64,000 nucleotides of DNA, from positions 310,001-374,000 of the forward strand of contig JAVKEJ010000058.1 in the NCBI GenBank assembly GCA_040221475.1, given 5' to 3'. Origin of the DNA: WLXB01 sp040221475 (lineage in GTDB: Bacteria > Pseudomonadota > Alphaproteobacteria > Rhodospirillales > Rhodospirillaceae). Under the pieces are notes generated by a model. The model was not told the origin of the DNA and made no database searches. It saw only the letters and a list, made by a program, of their open reading frames with translations. Both the position numbers and the translations under genes were made by a program. Each line of letters starts with the position of its first letter. Position 1 is the first letter of the stretch. Shown piece after piece: positions 25,986-33,270 of the stretch.

Positions 25986-26077
25986 CGTCACCCTCGGACG
26001 TGTTCCGAGGGTCCAGGGTAAAAAAAGCGCCGACCGAACAGTTTGCTCTGGATGCCCGGACTAAATCCGAGCATGAC
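25986..26077. repeat. Palindrome pair A-B without an intervening gene
   Basis: Palindrome A has stem CCCTCGGA/TCCGAGGG (25991-26011, five-base loop) followed by TCCAGGG; palindrome B is the imperfect hairpin CTGGATGCCCGGACTAAATC and its partner arm CCGAGCATGAC (26048-26077). The same two palindromes, in the same order, flank the GIY-YIG gene at 28.3 kb. Here only about 36 bases separate them. The hairpins may also terminate transcription of the upstream FAD oxidase. Confidence 0.8.
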
Positions 26078-26143
26078 ATATCAATAGACCAGTAAACTGT
26101 AGGGCGTTAGCACCCGTCAAAAGTAAGTGTGTAAATTAAGGTC

Positions 26144-26782
26144 ATGTTTTTTTTAAATCAGCGGTCGTCCGGCATCGCAACCGTGGCCGACGCACGCATT
26201 AATCACCCCACATTCGCCATTAATTTTATCGCGCAGCCTGACGGTGCATTCCGTCAATCCCTTGCGCAAACGCAACAGGCGTTGGCCGCTGATATGCCAT
26301 CCGGTGTGTTTACCTGCCCCTTGGACTCGCTTCATTTAACGGTGGTTCCGCTCATCTGGGCGCGTGGAACCTATGCCTTTGATGTGCGTCAGTGGTGGTC
26401 TGATCATCTGGTTGCAAGCGTCGATTTTCTTGCAAACCTGACTGGCACGTCTTCGGTCTGGACGATGATCTGCGCCGGTCTCGAGGTTTACCCCAGTGCA
26501 ATCGTGTTGCGCTTCGCGCCCTCGCCGGAGCTTATCGCCCTGCGGCAGCAGATCTATAACAGCGACAAATTCGAGGCTGTGATTTTGGAAAAGCCAGACT
26601 TCTTTCATATCACCTTGTTCAGGTTTGAGGCCGCCATGCCGGTGTCAGGCATCGCCGGTATCGTTGACCGGCACACCCAGGTGCCGCCCAATTGGACCAT
26701 TGATCAATTGCAGCTCTGTCAGGAAGACGTGTATCCGTCGTTGCAGACCAAACAGATTGCCTCATTTCAACTGGCGCGCTGA
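26144..26782 (+). CDS. 2H phosphoesterase-like protein
   Basis: 212 residues. Two HxT motifs, HLT at residues 64-66 (SLHLTVVPL) and HIT at 155-157 (FFHITLFRF), each followed by hydrophobic strand, define the 2H phosphoesterase superfamily (RNA 2',3'-cyclic phosphodiesterase, LigT and relatives). Spacing of about 90 residues is usual. Substrate is unknown, and overall similarity to LigT beyond the motifs is not evident to me. It stands alone between the palindrome pair and the FAD hydroxylase, with no clear ribosome site before the ATG. Confidence 0.65.
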   Translation: MFFLNQRSSGIATVADARINHPTFAINFIAQPDGAFRQSLAQTQQALAADMPSGVFTCPLDSLHLTVVPLIWARGTYAFDVRQWWSDHLVASVDFLANLTGTSSVWTMICAGLEVYPSAIVLRFAPSPELIALRQQIYNSDKFEAVILEKPDFFHITLFRFEAAMPVSGIAGIVDRHTQVPPNWTIDQLQLCQEDVYPSLQTKQIASFQLAR

Positions 26783-26886
26783 CAAGACGTCTATGAGCGC
26801 AACGCGCGCTGACCGAACACACCCGCCGGAGGGCTCGGCATTAAGCAACGCATGGCGTATCAATAAGCATATTGAGAGGGAGCGTT

Positions 26887-28137
26887 ATGCAAGACCGAGT
26901 CAGCACAGATCAAAACCGCATTATCATCGTCGGCGGCGGGCCCGTGGGTATGATCACCGCCTTACGTTTGGCCCAGTTGGATATTCCCGTGGTGGTGCTG
27001 GATGCCCTGGCCGAAACGCCCACGGCGCACCGGGCCGCGACGACCCATTCCTCAACGCTGGATTTGCTCGATACCGTGGGGTTAACCGATGAAATCATCG
27101 CCCAAGGTCTCACCGCGCGCTATTTCCAATACCGTTATCGCACCACCAACGAGGTCTTCGCCGAGTTTGATTTCGGGCGTCTGGCCGATGAAAGCAATCA
27201 CCCCTACGCGGTCCAATTGGAACAGCACAAAACCGTCGCCATTGCCCTGGCTGCGGCCCAAAGGTTTCCCCACTTTAGTTTCCATCGCGAGCATGAGGTG
27301 GTCGAGGTCATCAACACAGAAGATCACGCTGGTGTGGTCACGCAAACCCCTGACGGAGCGCGGCAAGCCTGGAACAGCCGCTATGTTATCGGCTGCGACG
27401 GTGGCCGCTCCACTGTGCGCAAATCGCAAGACATCAATTTCCCCGGCTTCACCTGGGAAGAACGCTTCATCATCGTCGCCTCGTACTTTGATTACGAAGT
27501 CGCTGATCATTACCGCTACCGAAATTACCTGGCCGATCCCGAGCAATGGTGTTCGGTGTTTAAAATTCCGGGGCCAGATGAGGACGCCAACACCAACGGC
27601 ATGTGGCGCAATCTGTTCCCGGTGATCACCGATGATTCCGACGAAGTGGTGACCTCCGAGCCCTACATCCGCAATATGATCAACACCTGCTTTCCCTACG
27701 CCAAAAACCTCGAGATTGTGCACAGCAATCTTTACACTGTGCATCAGCGGGTGGCCGAGAGCTTTCACAAAAACCGTATTCTGCTGGCGGGTGATTCCGG
27801 GCACATCAACAACCCCCTCGGCGGTATGGGCATGAACTCAGGCATTGCCGATGGTCTGAACCTCGCTGAAAAAATCGGCCGCGTGTGGCGCGGCGAGGCC
27901 ACCGACGATCAAGCCCTGTTCGCGCAATACGACCGTCAGCGCCGCCCGCTGGCGCAAAAATATGTCCAGGCCCAATCCATTCAAAACAAAGAAACACTCC
28001 AGGCCAAAGACCCGGCCAAAGCCAATGCCCGTTTTGAAGAGATGCGCAAAACGGCCGACGATCCCAAACGCCATAAAGCGTTTCTGATGAACGCCTCGCT
28101 CATCAACATGGTCCGCGAAGCTGCGGCGATTGAGTGA
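26887..28137 (+). CDS. FAD-dependent aromatic hydroxylase-type monooxygenase
   Basis: 416 residues from MQDRVSTDQN, with AGGGAG upstream; a TTG 15 bases earlier is not needed. Motifs: IIIVGGGPVGMITALRLAQ (Rossmann GxGxxG), GCDGGRSTVRK (DG motif linking FAD and NADPH), and LLAGDSGHINNPLGGMGMNSGIADGLNLAEKI (GD motif). It resembles class A hydroxylases such as MhpA and PobA relatives that insert one oxygen into a phenolic ring, lacking the C-terminal thioredoxin-like extension of the larger ones. Same strand as the catabolic operon, 900 bases after its end. Confidence 0.88.
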   Translation: MQDRVSTDQNRIIIVGGGPVGMITALRLAQLDIPVVVLDALAETPTAHRAATTHSSTLDLLDTVGLTDEIIAQGLTARYFQYRYRTTNEVFAEFDFGRLADESNHPYAVQLEQHKTVAIALAAAQRFPHFSFHREHEVVEVINTEDHAGVVTQTPDGARQAWNSRYVIGCDGGRSTVRKSQDINFPGFTWEERFIIVASYFDYEVADHYRYRNYLADPEQWCSVFKIPGPDEDANTNGMWRNLFPVITDDSDEVVTSEPYIRNMINTCFPYAKNLEIVHSNLYTVHQRVAESFHKNRILLAGDSGHINNPLGGMGMNSGIADGLNLAEKIGRVWRGEATDDQALFAQYDRQRRPLAQKYVQAQSIQNKETLQAKDPAKANARFEEMRKTADDPKRHKAFLMNASLINMVREAAAIE

Positions 28138-28160
28138 ACACAAAAGACCTGCATTCACTT

Positions 28161-28315
28161 TGTCACCCGCGGGCTTGAGCCCCGCCCTTCTGTCACCCTC
28201 GGGCTTACTCCCGCCCTTCTGTCACCCTCGGGCTTGACCCTTACTCACTTTGTCACCCTCGGGCTTGACCCTTACTCACTTTGTCACCCTCGGGCTTGAC
28301 CCGAGGGTCCAGGGT
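28161..28315. repeat. Array of half-palindromes ending in a full palindrome (array 1)
   Basis: TGTCACCCTCGGGCTTGACC-like units begin at 28161, 28191, 28220, 28251 and 28282, a period of 29-31 bases. Only the last unit is complete: stem ACCCTCGGG (28286-28294), a five-base loop and CCCGAGGGT (28300-28308), followed by CCAGGGTTAAACACTGGGC. The earlier units are head-to-tail copies of the left arm. No spacers are present, so this is not a CRISPR array. Confidence 0.9.
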
Positions 28316-28327
28316 TAAACACTGGGC

Positions 28328-28624
28328 TCACGAAGCTAAAATCTCGTCATATAAATCGCGCCAATGTGGGTTTTCTTTTTCGATAGCATCTATTTTCCAT
28401 TTTCGATTCCAGCGCTTGATGGTTTTTTCCCGCTGAATCGCGGATTCGGCATTGTCTGAAATCTCGAAATAAACCAGCATTTTAACACCGTACTTTTTGG
28501 TAAAACCTCCAACCACACCGTGTTTGTGTTCCCAAACACGCCGCACCAAATCGCTGGTAACGCCGGTATACAAAGTCCCGTTGCGAGCACTGGCTAAGAT
28601 ATAAACGGCAAATGTCTTGGCCAT
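28328..28624 (-). CDS. GIY-YIG nuclease family protein (UPF0213-like)
   Basis: 98 residues from MAKTFAVYILAS; Met codons 3 and 15 bases further upstream are alternatives. The GIY-YIG signature is represented by AVYILAS...LYTGVTSDLVRRVWEHK, with Arg in the following helix (SDLVRRVWEH) and the later Glu in SAIQREKTIKRW, all expected for this fold. These small single-domain nucleases resemble YhbQ; their biological role is uncertain. The gene is enclosed by palindrome A on its 3' side and palindrome B on its 5' side, and a damaged second copy follows 330 bases away. Confidence 0.9.
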   Translation of the reverse strand: MAKTFAVYILASARNGTLYTGVTSDLVRRVWEHKHGVVGGFTKKYGVKMLVYFEISDNAESAIQREKTIKRWNRKWKIDAIEKENPHWRDLYDEILAS

Positions 28625-28637
28625 CATTGAGGCAATC

Positions 28638-28671
28638 ACCCTGGATGCTAGGACTAAATCCGAGCATGACG
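28638..28671. repeat. Palindrome B upstream of the GIY-YIG gene
   Basis: CACCCTGGATGCTAGGACTA followed by AATCCGAGCATGAC forms an imperfect hairpin, nearly the same sequence as the second palindrome at 26048-26077 (TGGATGC, GGACTAAATCCGAGCATGAC shared). It lies 14 bases before the GIY-YIG start codon. Confidence 0.8.
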
Positions 28672-28747
28672 ATTTTTGATGTGGTCGTCAGCTTTGAATT
28701 CAACTTTAACGTCGTTTTTTGATCTTGGGTTTTATCCTCACCTAATT

Positions 28748-28930
28748 TGTCACCTCGGGCTTGAGCCCGGCCCTTCTGTCACCCTCGGGCTTACCCCCGC
28801 CCTTCTGTCACCCTCGGGCTTGACCCTTACTCACTTTGTCACCCTCGGACTTACCCCCCGCCCTTCTGTCACCCGCGGGCTTGACCCTTACACACTTTGT
28901 CACCCTCGGGATTGACCCGAGGGTCCAGGG
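28748..28930. repeat. Array of half-palindromes ending in a full palindrome (array 2)
   Basis: Units beginning TGTCAC start at 28748, 28777, 28806, 28837, 28867 and 28898 (period 29-31). As in array 1 the last unit is complete: ACCCTCGGG (28902-28910), a five-base loop, CCCGAGGGT (28916-28924), then CCAGGGTTAAACACTGGGC. The stretch 28898-28952 is almost identical to 28282-28336, so arrays and gene were duplicated together. A reading frame through the array is only an effect of the repeat. Confidence 0.9.
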
Positions 28931-28952
28931 TTAAACACTGGGCTCACGAAGT

Positions 28953-29080
28953 TAAAATCTCGAAATAAACCAGCATTTTAACACCATACTTTTTGGTAAA
29001 ACCTCCAACCACACCGTGTTTGTGTTCCCAAACACGCCAAGCTAAATCGCTGGCTAAGATATAAACGGCAAACGTTTTGG
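28953..29080 (-). pseudogene. Decayed second copy of the GIY-YIG gene
   Basis: The stretch matches the intact gene at 28328-28624 but with two deletions. One removes 120 bases of the 3' part between two copies of AAATCTCG (28339-28346 and 28459-28466 in the intact copy; junction at 28955-28962 here). The other removes the codons for ARNGTLYTGVTS, including the YTG part of the active-site motif, at a short GCTGG match. The remaining frame still reads KTFAVYILAS, then WRVWEHKHGVVGGF and KKYGVKMLVYFE. The original start is also lost. It cannot encode an active nuclease. Confidence 0.88.
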
Positions 29081-29153
29081 TCTTCCACTTGGCTTCCTCT
29101 TGGGCTGACTCTGTTCCTGCGCTATACCGGGGCAAACCACATGAGTTCTGTTT

Positions 29154-30242
29154 ATGCCCGCATCTGACTCCACCACCTCTGACTCAAACGCTGCGCCTTC
29201 AACGCTCGTCATCCGTCGGCCGGACGATTGGCATGTCCATCTGCGCGACGGGCCGATGCTGGCGGCCGCCGTGGGCTACACCGCGCGACAGTTTGCCCGC
29301 GCCATCGTCATGCCCAATCTTAATCCGCCGGTCACCACTGTGGCCGCGGCGGTTGCCTATCGCGCGCGTATTCTGGCCGCTTTGCCGTCCGGTGTGGAGT
29401 TCACCCCGTTGATGACCGCCTACCTGACGGATGATATCGACCCCGCCGAGGTCGAGCGCGGCTTCACCGAAGGCGTGTTTACGGCGGCCAAGCTCTATCC
29501 CGCCAACGCCACCACCAACTCGGCCTTTGGCGTGACGGATTTTCAGAAACTCTATCCGGTGTTTGCGGCCATGGAGCGCCTCGGCATGCCGCTCTTGCTG
29601 CACGGCGAAGTCACCGAAAAGCATGTGGATATTTTCGACCGTGAAGCCGCGTTTATCGAGCAGACCCTGAGCAAACTCATCGCCGATTTTCCGGCGCTTA
29701 AAATCGTGTTCGAGCACATTACCACGGAAGACGCAGCCACCTTTGTCGTTGAGGCAGGCCCAAACCTGGGCGCGACGATCACACCCCATCATTTGATCAT
29801 CAACCGCAACGCCATTTTTGACGGCGGCATCCGTCCGCATTTTTATTGCCTGCCCATTGCCAAACGTGAAAAGCACCGCCTGGCGCTCCGCAAAGCGGCC
29901 ACCTCGGGCCATGCGAAATTCTTTTTGGGCACCGACTCCGCCCCCCATGCGGTCGGCGATAAGGAATCCGCCTGCGGCTGTGCCGGGATTTTCAACGCGC
30001 CGGTCGCGCTGGAGTCCTATGCCGCCGTGTTCGAGGAAGAGGGCGCGCTGGACAAGTTTGAGGCGTTCGCGTCCGAGAACGGTCCGCGCTTTTACGGCCT
30101 GCCGCTCAACACCGGCACGGTCACCTTAGAGCGCACCGCCTGGCAGGTGGATGACAGCCTCCCTGCCGCCGGCACCCAGGTGGTGCCCTTTCAGGCGGGC
30201 CAAAAGCTGGCGTGGACGTTTAAGGGTCAGATTGCAAAATAA
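29154..30242 (+). CDS. pyrC: Dihydroorotase, class II
   Basis: 362 residues. It catalyses ring closure of carbamoyl-aspartate to dihydroorotate in pyrimidine synthesis. Zinc ligands are visible as DDWHVHLRDG (His27, His29), the carboxylated Lys in TAAKLYPANATTNS, HGEVT, FEHITT and the final Asp in FLGTDSAPH. MPNLNPPVTT and length (about 345 in E. coli) also fit. A Ser/Thr/Asp-rich leader of 15 residues precedes the barrel. No other pyr gene is nearby. Confidence 0.95.
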   Translation: MPASDSTTSDSNAAPSTLVIRRPDDWHVHLRDGPMLAAAVGYTARQFARAIVMPNLNPPVTTVAAAVAYRARILAALPSGVEFTPLMTAYLTDDIDPAEVERGFTEGVFTAAKLYPANATTNSAFGVTDFQKLYPVFAAMERLGMPLLLHGEVTEKHVDIFDREAAFIEQTLSKLIADFPALKIVFEHITTEDAATFVVEAGPNLGATITPHHLIINRNAIFDGGIRPHFYCLPIAKREKHRLALRKAATSGHAKFFLGTDSAPHAVGDKESACGCAGIFNAPVALESYAAVFEEEGALDKFEAFASENGPRFYGLPLNTGTVTLERTAWQVDDSLPAAGTQVVPFQAGQKLAWTFKGQIAK

Positions 30243-30280
30243 GGTTGCGATCAGCCCGTTCTGCGCGGAGGGTTAAGAAT

Positions 30281-30814
30281 GTGATCAAAGCCTCTTTCGA
30301 AAACATGCTTACCGGCGGACATCCCAACTCTTTGGGCAATACCGTTCAAGTTGTTGAAATCGTGCTGAAAGCGCCCGATCGCTTTGCGGAATTGTTCAAT
30401 TGTTACGGCAGTGAGAATCCCATAGTCCGACTGCGTACCTCCAATGCTATGAAGCGGGTCGAAGCTGAAAATCATGCCCTGCTGGTGCCCTACATTGATC
30501 GGTTCATCACCGAAATCGGCGCGCTTGATCAGGCGTCAGCGCAATGGACTTTGGCGCAATTGTTTCTCAGATTGGCGGACGACATGAGTCCATCGCAGCG
30601 CGCGGGCGCGCTCAAGATCATGAAACGAAACCTCGCCAACCATGAGGATTGGATTGTCCTGAACACCACCATGGAGACCCTCAGTATTTGGGCGAGCGAG
30701 ACAGTGTCTCTGAAAAAATGGCTGTTGCCTCATTTGCAACGCCTGTCGGCTGACAGCCGGAAGTCGGTTGCGGCCAAGGCAAAGAAACATCTAAAGGCCC
30801 TCGGAACACCATAA
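30281..30814 (+). CDS. Hypothetical helical-repeat (HEAT-like) protein
   Basis: 177 residues starting with GTG 30281, chosen for the GGAGG eight bases before; a TTG at 30245 is the farther alternative. I do not recognise a specific family. The sequence is all-helical in character, with alternating Leu-rich helices (NPIVRLRTSNAMKRVEAENHALLVPYIDRFI; AQWTLAQLFLRLADDMSPSQRAGALKIM) reminiscent of HEAT/armadillo repeats. Lys-rich C-terminus (KSVAAKAKKHLKAL). The stop codon is spanned by a 15-base tandem duplication. It follows pyrC closely and could share its transcript. Confidence 0.7.
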   Translation: MIKASFENMLTGGHPNSLGNTVQVVEIVLKAPDRFAELFNCYGSENPIVRLRTSNAMKRVEAENHALLVPYIDRFITEIGALDQASAQWTLAQLFLRLADDMSPSQRAGALKIMKRNLANHEDWIVLNTTMETLSIWASETVSLKKWLLPHLQRLSADSRKSVAAKAKKHLKALGTP

Positions 30815-30834
30815 GTATAAACACCATGAGTATA
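30805..30834. repeat. 15-base tandem duplication spanning a stop codon
   Basis: AACACCATAAGTATA (30805-30819) is followed directly by AACACCATGAGTATA (30820-30834), one mismatch. The TAA of the preceding gene (30812-30814) is in the first copy; in the second copy the same position has become TGA, so an in-frame second stop remains. Confidence 0.92.
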
Positions 30835-30838
30835 AAAG

Positions 30839-31642
30839 TTATTGGGTGACCTTCGAAACAAACCCCGTCACCGCCTCCACCCATTCCTCCGGTTTTTCAT
30901 CCACAATATCAATCGTGCCGCCCTCGATTTCCGCATAGGCAAAGTCGGGGCGCAGGGTCATCGTGTCTTGGGCATTTTTGTAAATCGCATCGCCCGTGTT
31001 GGTCAGCACCAGGGTGGGGTGGGTGATCAGCGGAATCGTCTTCGCTTGGTCATATTGAAACGCGGCATGATGCCCATACCAGAAGGGCCCGCGCCCAATC
31101 AGCTGTTCGGCGATGTAGCGCGTTGCCAAACGCCAATCGGTTTCGGCGTGGCCATAGACCATGCGATTTCTAAACAGGTCCAGCAGATGCGTGCCATCAG
31201 CGCGCGGCGTGTAGCCTTTTTCGTGTTCCTCCACATAGGCCAGGCCAGCCTTGCGCTCATCCGCTGTCATGGGCAGCGGTCCGTTGAGGATCACGCCGCG
31301 CACCCGGTCTGGAAATTGCAGCGCCACTTCGGTCGCCACCTGGGCTCCGGTGTGATGTCCCAGCACAAAAGCGCTGTCGATCTTCAAATGGTCCAGCACG
31401 GCGGGCACAACGCGGGCGTAGTCTTCAATGGTCGGCACAAAATCGGGGGCGTCCGACCCGCCAAAGCCCGGCAGATCAAAGCCAATGGCGCGGATCCCTT
31501 TTTCGGCCAGCAGGTCATAGACGCTGTCGAACTGGCGCAAGGACATGGGCGCCTGATGGCACAGAAGGAGGGGTGTCCCCTCTCCTGTATCCTGAAAATG
31601 CACCTGTCCATAGGGACCATTGGCGTAGCCGCGATACGACAT
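30839..31642 (-). CDS. Alpha/beta-hydrolase fold protein lacking Ser and His of the triad
   Basis: 267 residues with the clear fold order: HFQDTGEGTPLLLCHQAP (oxyanion region), GFDLPGFGGSDAP, the nucleophile elbow, the cap, and LTNTGDAIYKN carrying the acid Asp. The elbow reads GHHTGA, so the nucleophile position (residue 97) is His rather than Ser/Asp/Cys. The usual catalytic His near the C-terminus is replaced: GGTIDIVDEKPEEW has Thr243 at the expected place. It may be a binding protein or use different chemistry. Convergent with the helical-repeat gene (24 bases between stops). Confidence 0.85.
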   Translation of the reverse strand: MSYRGYANGPYGQVHFQDTGEGTPLLLCHQAPMSLRQFDSVYDLLAEKGIRAIGFDLPGFGGSDAPDFVPTIEDYARVVPAVLDHLKIDSAFVLGHHTGAQVATEVALQFPDRVRGVILNGPLPMTADERKAGLAYVEEHEKGYTPRADGTHLLDLFRNRMVYGHAETDWRLATRYIAEQLIGRGPFWYGHHAAFQYDQAKTIPLITHPTLVLTNTGDAIYKNAQDTMTLRPDFAYAEIEGGTIDIVDEKPEEWVEAVTGFVSKVTQ

Positions 31643-31784
31643 ACCCTAAACGTCTTTCATGTCAGTCGTGTAGGCCGACCCTAACACGTCCGTCCTTCTG
31701 TCGCCTGTGAATCCATGTACACTCTGCCATGTAAACTCGGACGTGTGCACTCTGCACGGTCGTTCAAAGGAAGAGGAACTCCAA

Positions 31785-32099
31785 ATGGCAGAATACCTTT
31801 TTGTGTACCACGGGGGCAGCATGCCCGAGACGGAAGAAGAGGGCCAACAAGCCCTGGCGGCGTGGGAGGCGTGGTTTACGTCACTGGGCGACAACGTTGT
31901 CGATGCGGGCAAGGCGGCGGGCGCGTCTAGCACCGTGCTCAGCACTGGCCGTATCGAACCAAACGGCGGTGCAAACCCGGTCAGCGGTTACGGCCTCTTC
32001 AAAGCGCCAAACTTAGAGGCTGCACTCAAAATGGCCCAGGGCTGCCCGATTTTGTCCGCTGGTGGGTCCGTTGAAGTGGCTGAGACGTTCGCGCCTTAG
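31785..32099 (+). CDS. YCII-related (DGPF-like) small protein
   Basis: 104 residues from MAEYLFVYHGG, with AGAGGAAC just upstream. The fold is suggested by the N-terminal strand (AEYLFVYHGG), a Trp-rich helix (ALAAWEAWFTSLGD), then VSGYGLFKAPNLEAALKMAQGCPIL and a final strand, all typical of YCII/DGPF-type dimeric alpha-beta barrel proteins. Function in the family is mostly unknown. It stands alone, divergent from the alpha/beta hydrolase. Confidence 0.8.
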   Translation: MAEYLFVYHGGSMPETEEEGQQALAAWEAWFTSLGDNVVDAGKAAGASSTVLSTGRIEPNGGANPVSGYGLFKAPNLEAALKMAQGCPILSAGGSVEVAETFAP

Positions 32100-32414
32100 A
32101 ACTCATGGTGACGCCTTAGCATGCGACTCGTTCGTAGAACGATTCTAGTGCGGTGTTTTTTATAACAGAGTCAAATCTCTACAGGCCGTCCTTCAGATGT
32201 TACTCGTTTGAATCGACCTTAAGTCTCTGAAATTCTTGAAAATGGGTCCAAGAAAGAGGGCGTGCATGGGCTCGTTCCAAGGTCTAGGCCCCAAATAAAT
32301 TTTTGGCAGCCCAAATTTTTGAAGTTTGTTCGTTCCTTTAAGGCAGATCAGATTAAGGGGGTCTTGCGTTCGCATTTCCTTGTTCAATCGCGTTGCGCCC
32401 CCTAGTGTGCCGCG
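32100..32414. other. Intergenic region of 315 bases without recognised gene
   Basis: More AT-rich than its surroundings, with no coding frame on either strand that I would accept. A small inverted repeat CGTTC/GAACG (32129-32141) is followed 13 bases on by a T-run (about 32155-32161), too weak to call a terminator. CCCAAAT plus A/T runs recur near 32290-32320. The rhomboid promoter is presumably in the right part. Confidence 0.5.
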
Positions 32415-33215
32415 ATGTTTTTTCCCATCCGCGATGACAACCCCCACACCAAAACCCCCATTGTTACCTGGGCGTTGATCGCGGCCTGTGTTGCCGTTTT
32501 CCTGTGGCAGAAGAGCCTGACCGGCAATGCCGATGATATCGCCGTGTTTTCTTTCGGCCTGATCCCGGCCGACCTGTTTGGCACGGCCGAAATCAACCCG
32601 CTGATTTCGCCTCTGCCGGCGTGGATGACCATCTTCACGTCCATGTTTCTGCATGGCGGGTGGCTGCACCTCGGCGGCAATATGCTCTACCTGTGGATCT
32701 TCGGCGATAACGTCGAAGTGTCTATGGGGCGCGGAAAGTTTCTGTTGTTTTATCTGGCATGCGGCTTGGCCGCAGCGCTCACCCAAAGCCTCGCCGCCCC
32801 CATGTCCACGGTGCCTATGGTCGGCGCGTCCGGCGCTGTGGCCGGCGTGCTCGGTGCCTATTTCATGCTGCATCCCTTTGCCAACATTCGCGTGCTGGTG
32901 TGGTTGATCATCTTCTTTTTCATGATCAATGTCCCGGCCTGGATTGTGCTGGGCTTCTGGTTTCTCGGCCAGTTGATCAGCCAGGTGGGCGCTAACCCTG
33001 GCGAGCCTGGTGTGGCGTTCCTTGCGCACATCGGCGGCTTTATCACCGGCCTCGCGCTCATCTTTAAAATGCGCAAACCGGGTGTGCGGCTGTTTGCGCG
33101 GCGGGCCACACGTCCCTTTGAGATGAAGTCTGGGCGCGCTGTCCGGCGCCGCCGCGGCGGCAGTGTGCCGTCCTCTGGCAGGGCTTCTGGCAACCGCAAA
33201 GGGCCCTGGGGGTGA
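32415..33215 (+). CDS. Rhomboid family intramembrane serine protease
   Basis: 266 residues with about six transmembrane helices. HGGWLHLGGNMLYLWIFGDNVE is the conserved helix-2 region, GASGAVAGVLGAYF carries the nucleophile Ser, and AHIGGFITG carries the catalytic His. It cleaves transmembrane substrates within the membrane; the substrate is unknown. The C-terminal 50 residues are Arg/Gly-rich and cytoplasmic (RRATRPFEMKSGRAVRRRRG). Its TGA is inside an 18-base tandem repeat, and a DUF4870-like gene follows after 55 bases. Confidence 0.93.
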   Translation: MFFPIRDDNPHTKTPIVTWALIAACVAVFLWQKSLTGNADDIAVFSFGLIPADLFGTAEINPLISPLPAWMTIFTSMFLHGGWLHLGGNMLYLWIFGDNVEVSMGRGKFLLFYLACGLAAALTQSLAAPMSTVPMVGASGAVAGVLGAYFMLHPFANIRVLVWLIIFFFMINVPAWIVLGFWFLGQLISQVGANPGEPGVAFLAHIGGFITGLALIFKMRKPGVRLFARRATRPFEMKSGRAVRRRRGGSVPSSGRASGNRKGPWG

Positions 33216-33242
33216 TGAGGATGATGGGGGTGATGCGGGTGA
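33207..33242. repeat. 18-base tandem duplication spanning the rhomboid stop codon
   Basis: TGGGGGTGATGAGGATGA (33207-33224) is followed by TGGGGGTGATGCGGGTGA (33225-33242), 16 of 18 bases identical. The stop TGA is at 33213-33215 in the first copy and recurs in frame in the second. Confidence 0.88.
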
Positions 33243-33270
33243 ATGCAGGCTGATGAGGTTGAGGTCGTAG

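Noticed and set aside
28676..28915. Plus-strand open frame across half-palindrome array 2
   Set aside because: The translation is only a repeat of the array (LGL-TP and SVT-type units); there is no ribosome site or family match.
28748..28930. CRISPR-like regular array with about 30-base period
   Set aside because: Units follow one another with no unique spacers, they are half-palindromes with variable ends, and no cas gene is present.
32129..32161. Possible terminator after the YCII-like gene
   Set aside because: The CGTTC/GAACG stem is only five bases and is 13 bases away from the T-run, so it does not have terminator geometry.
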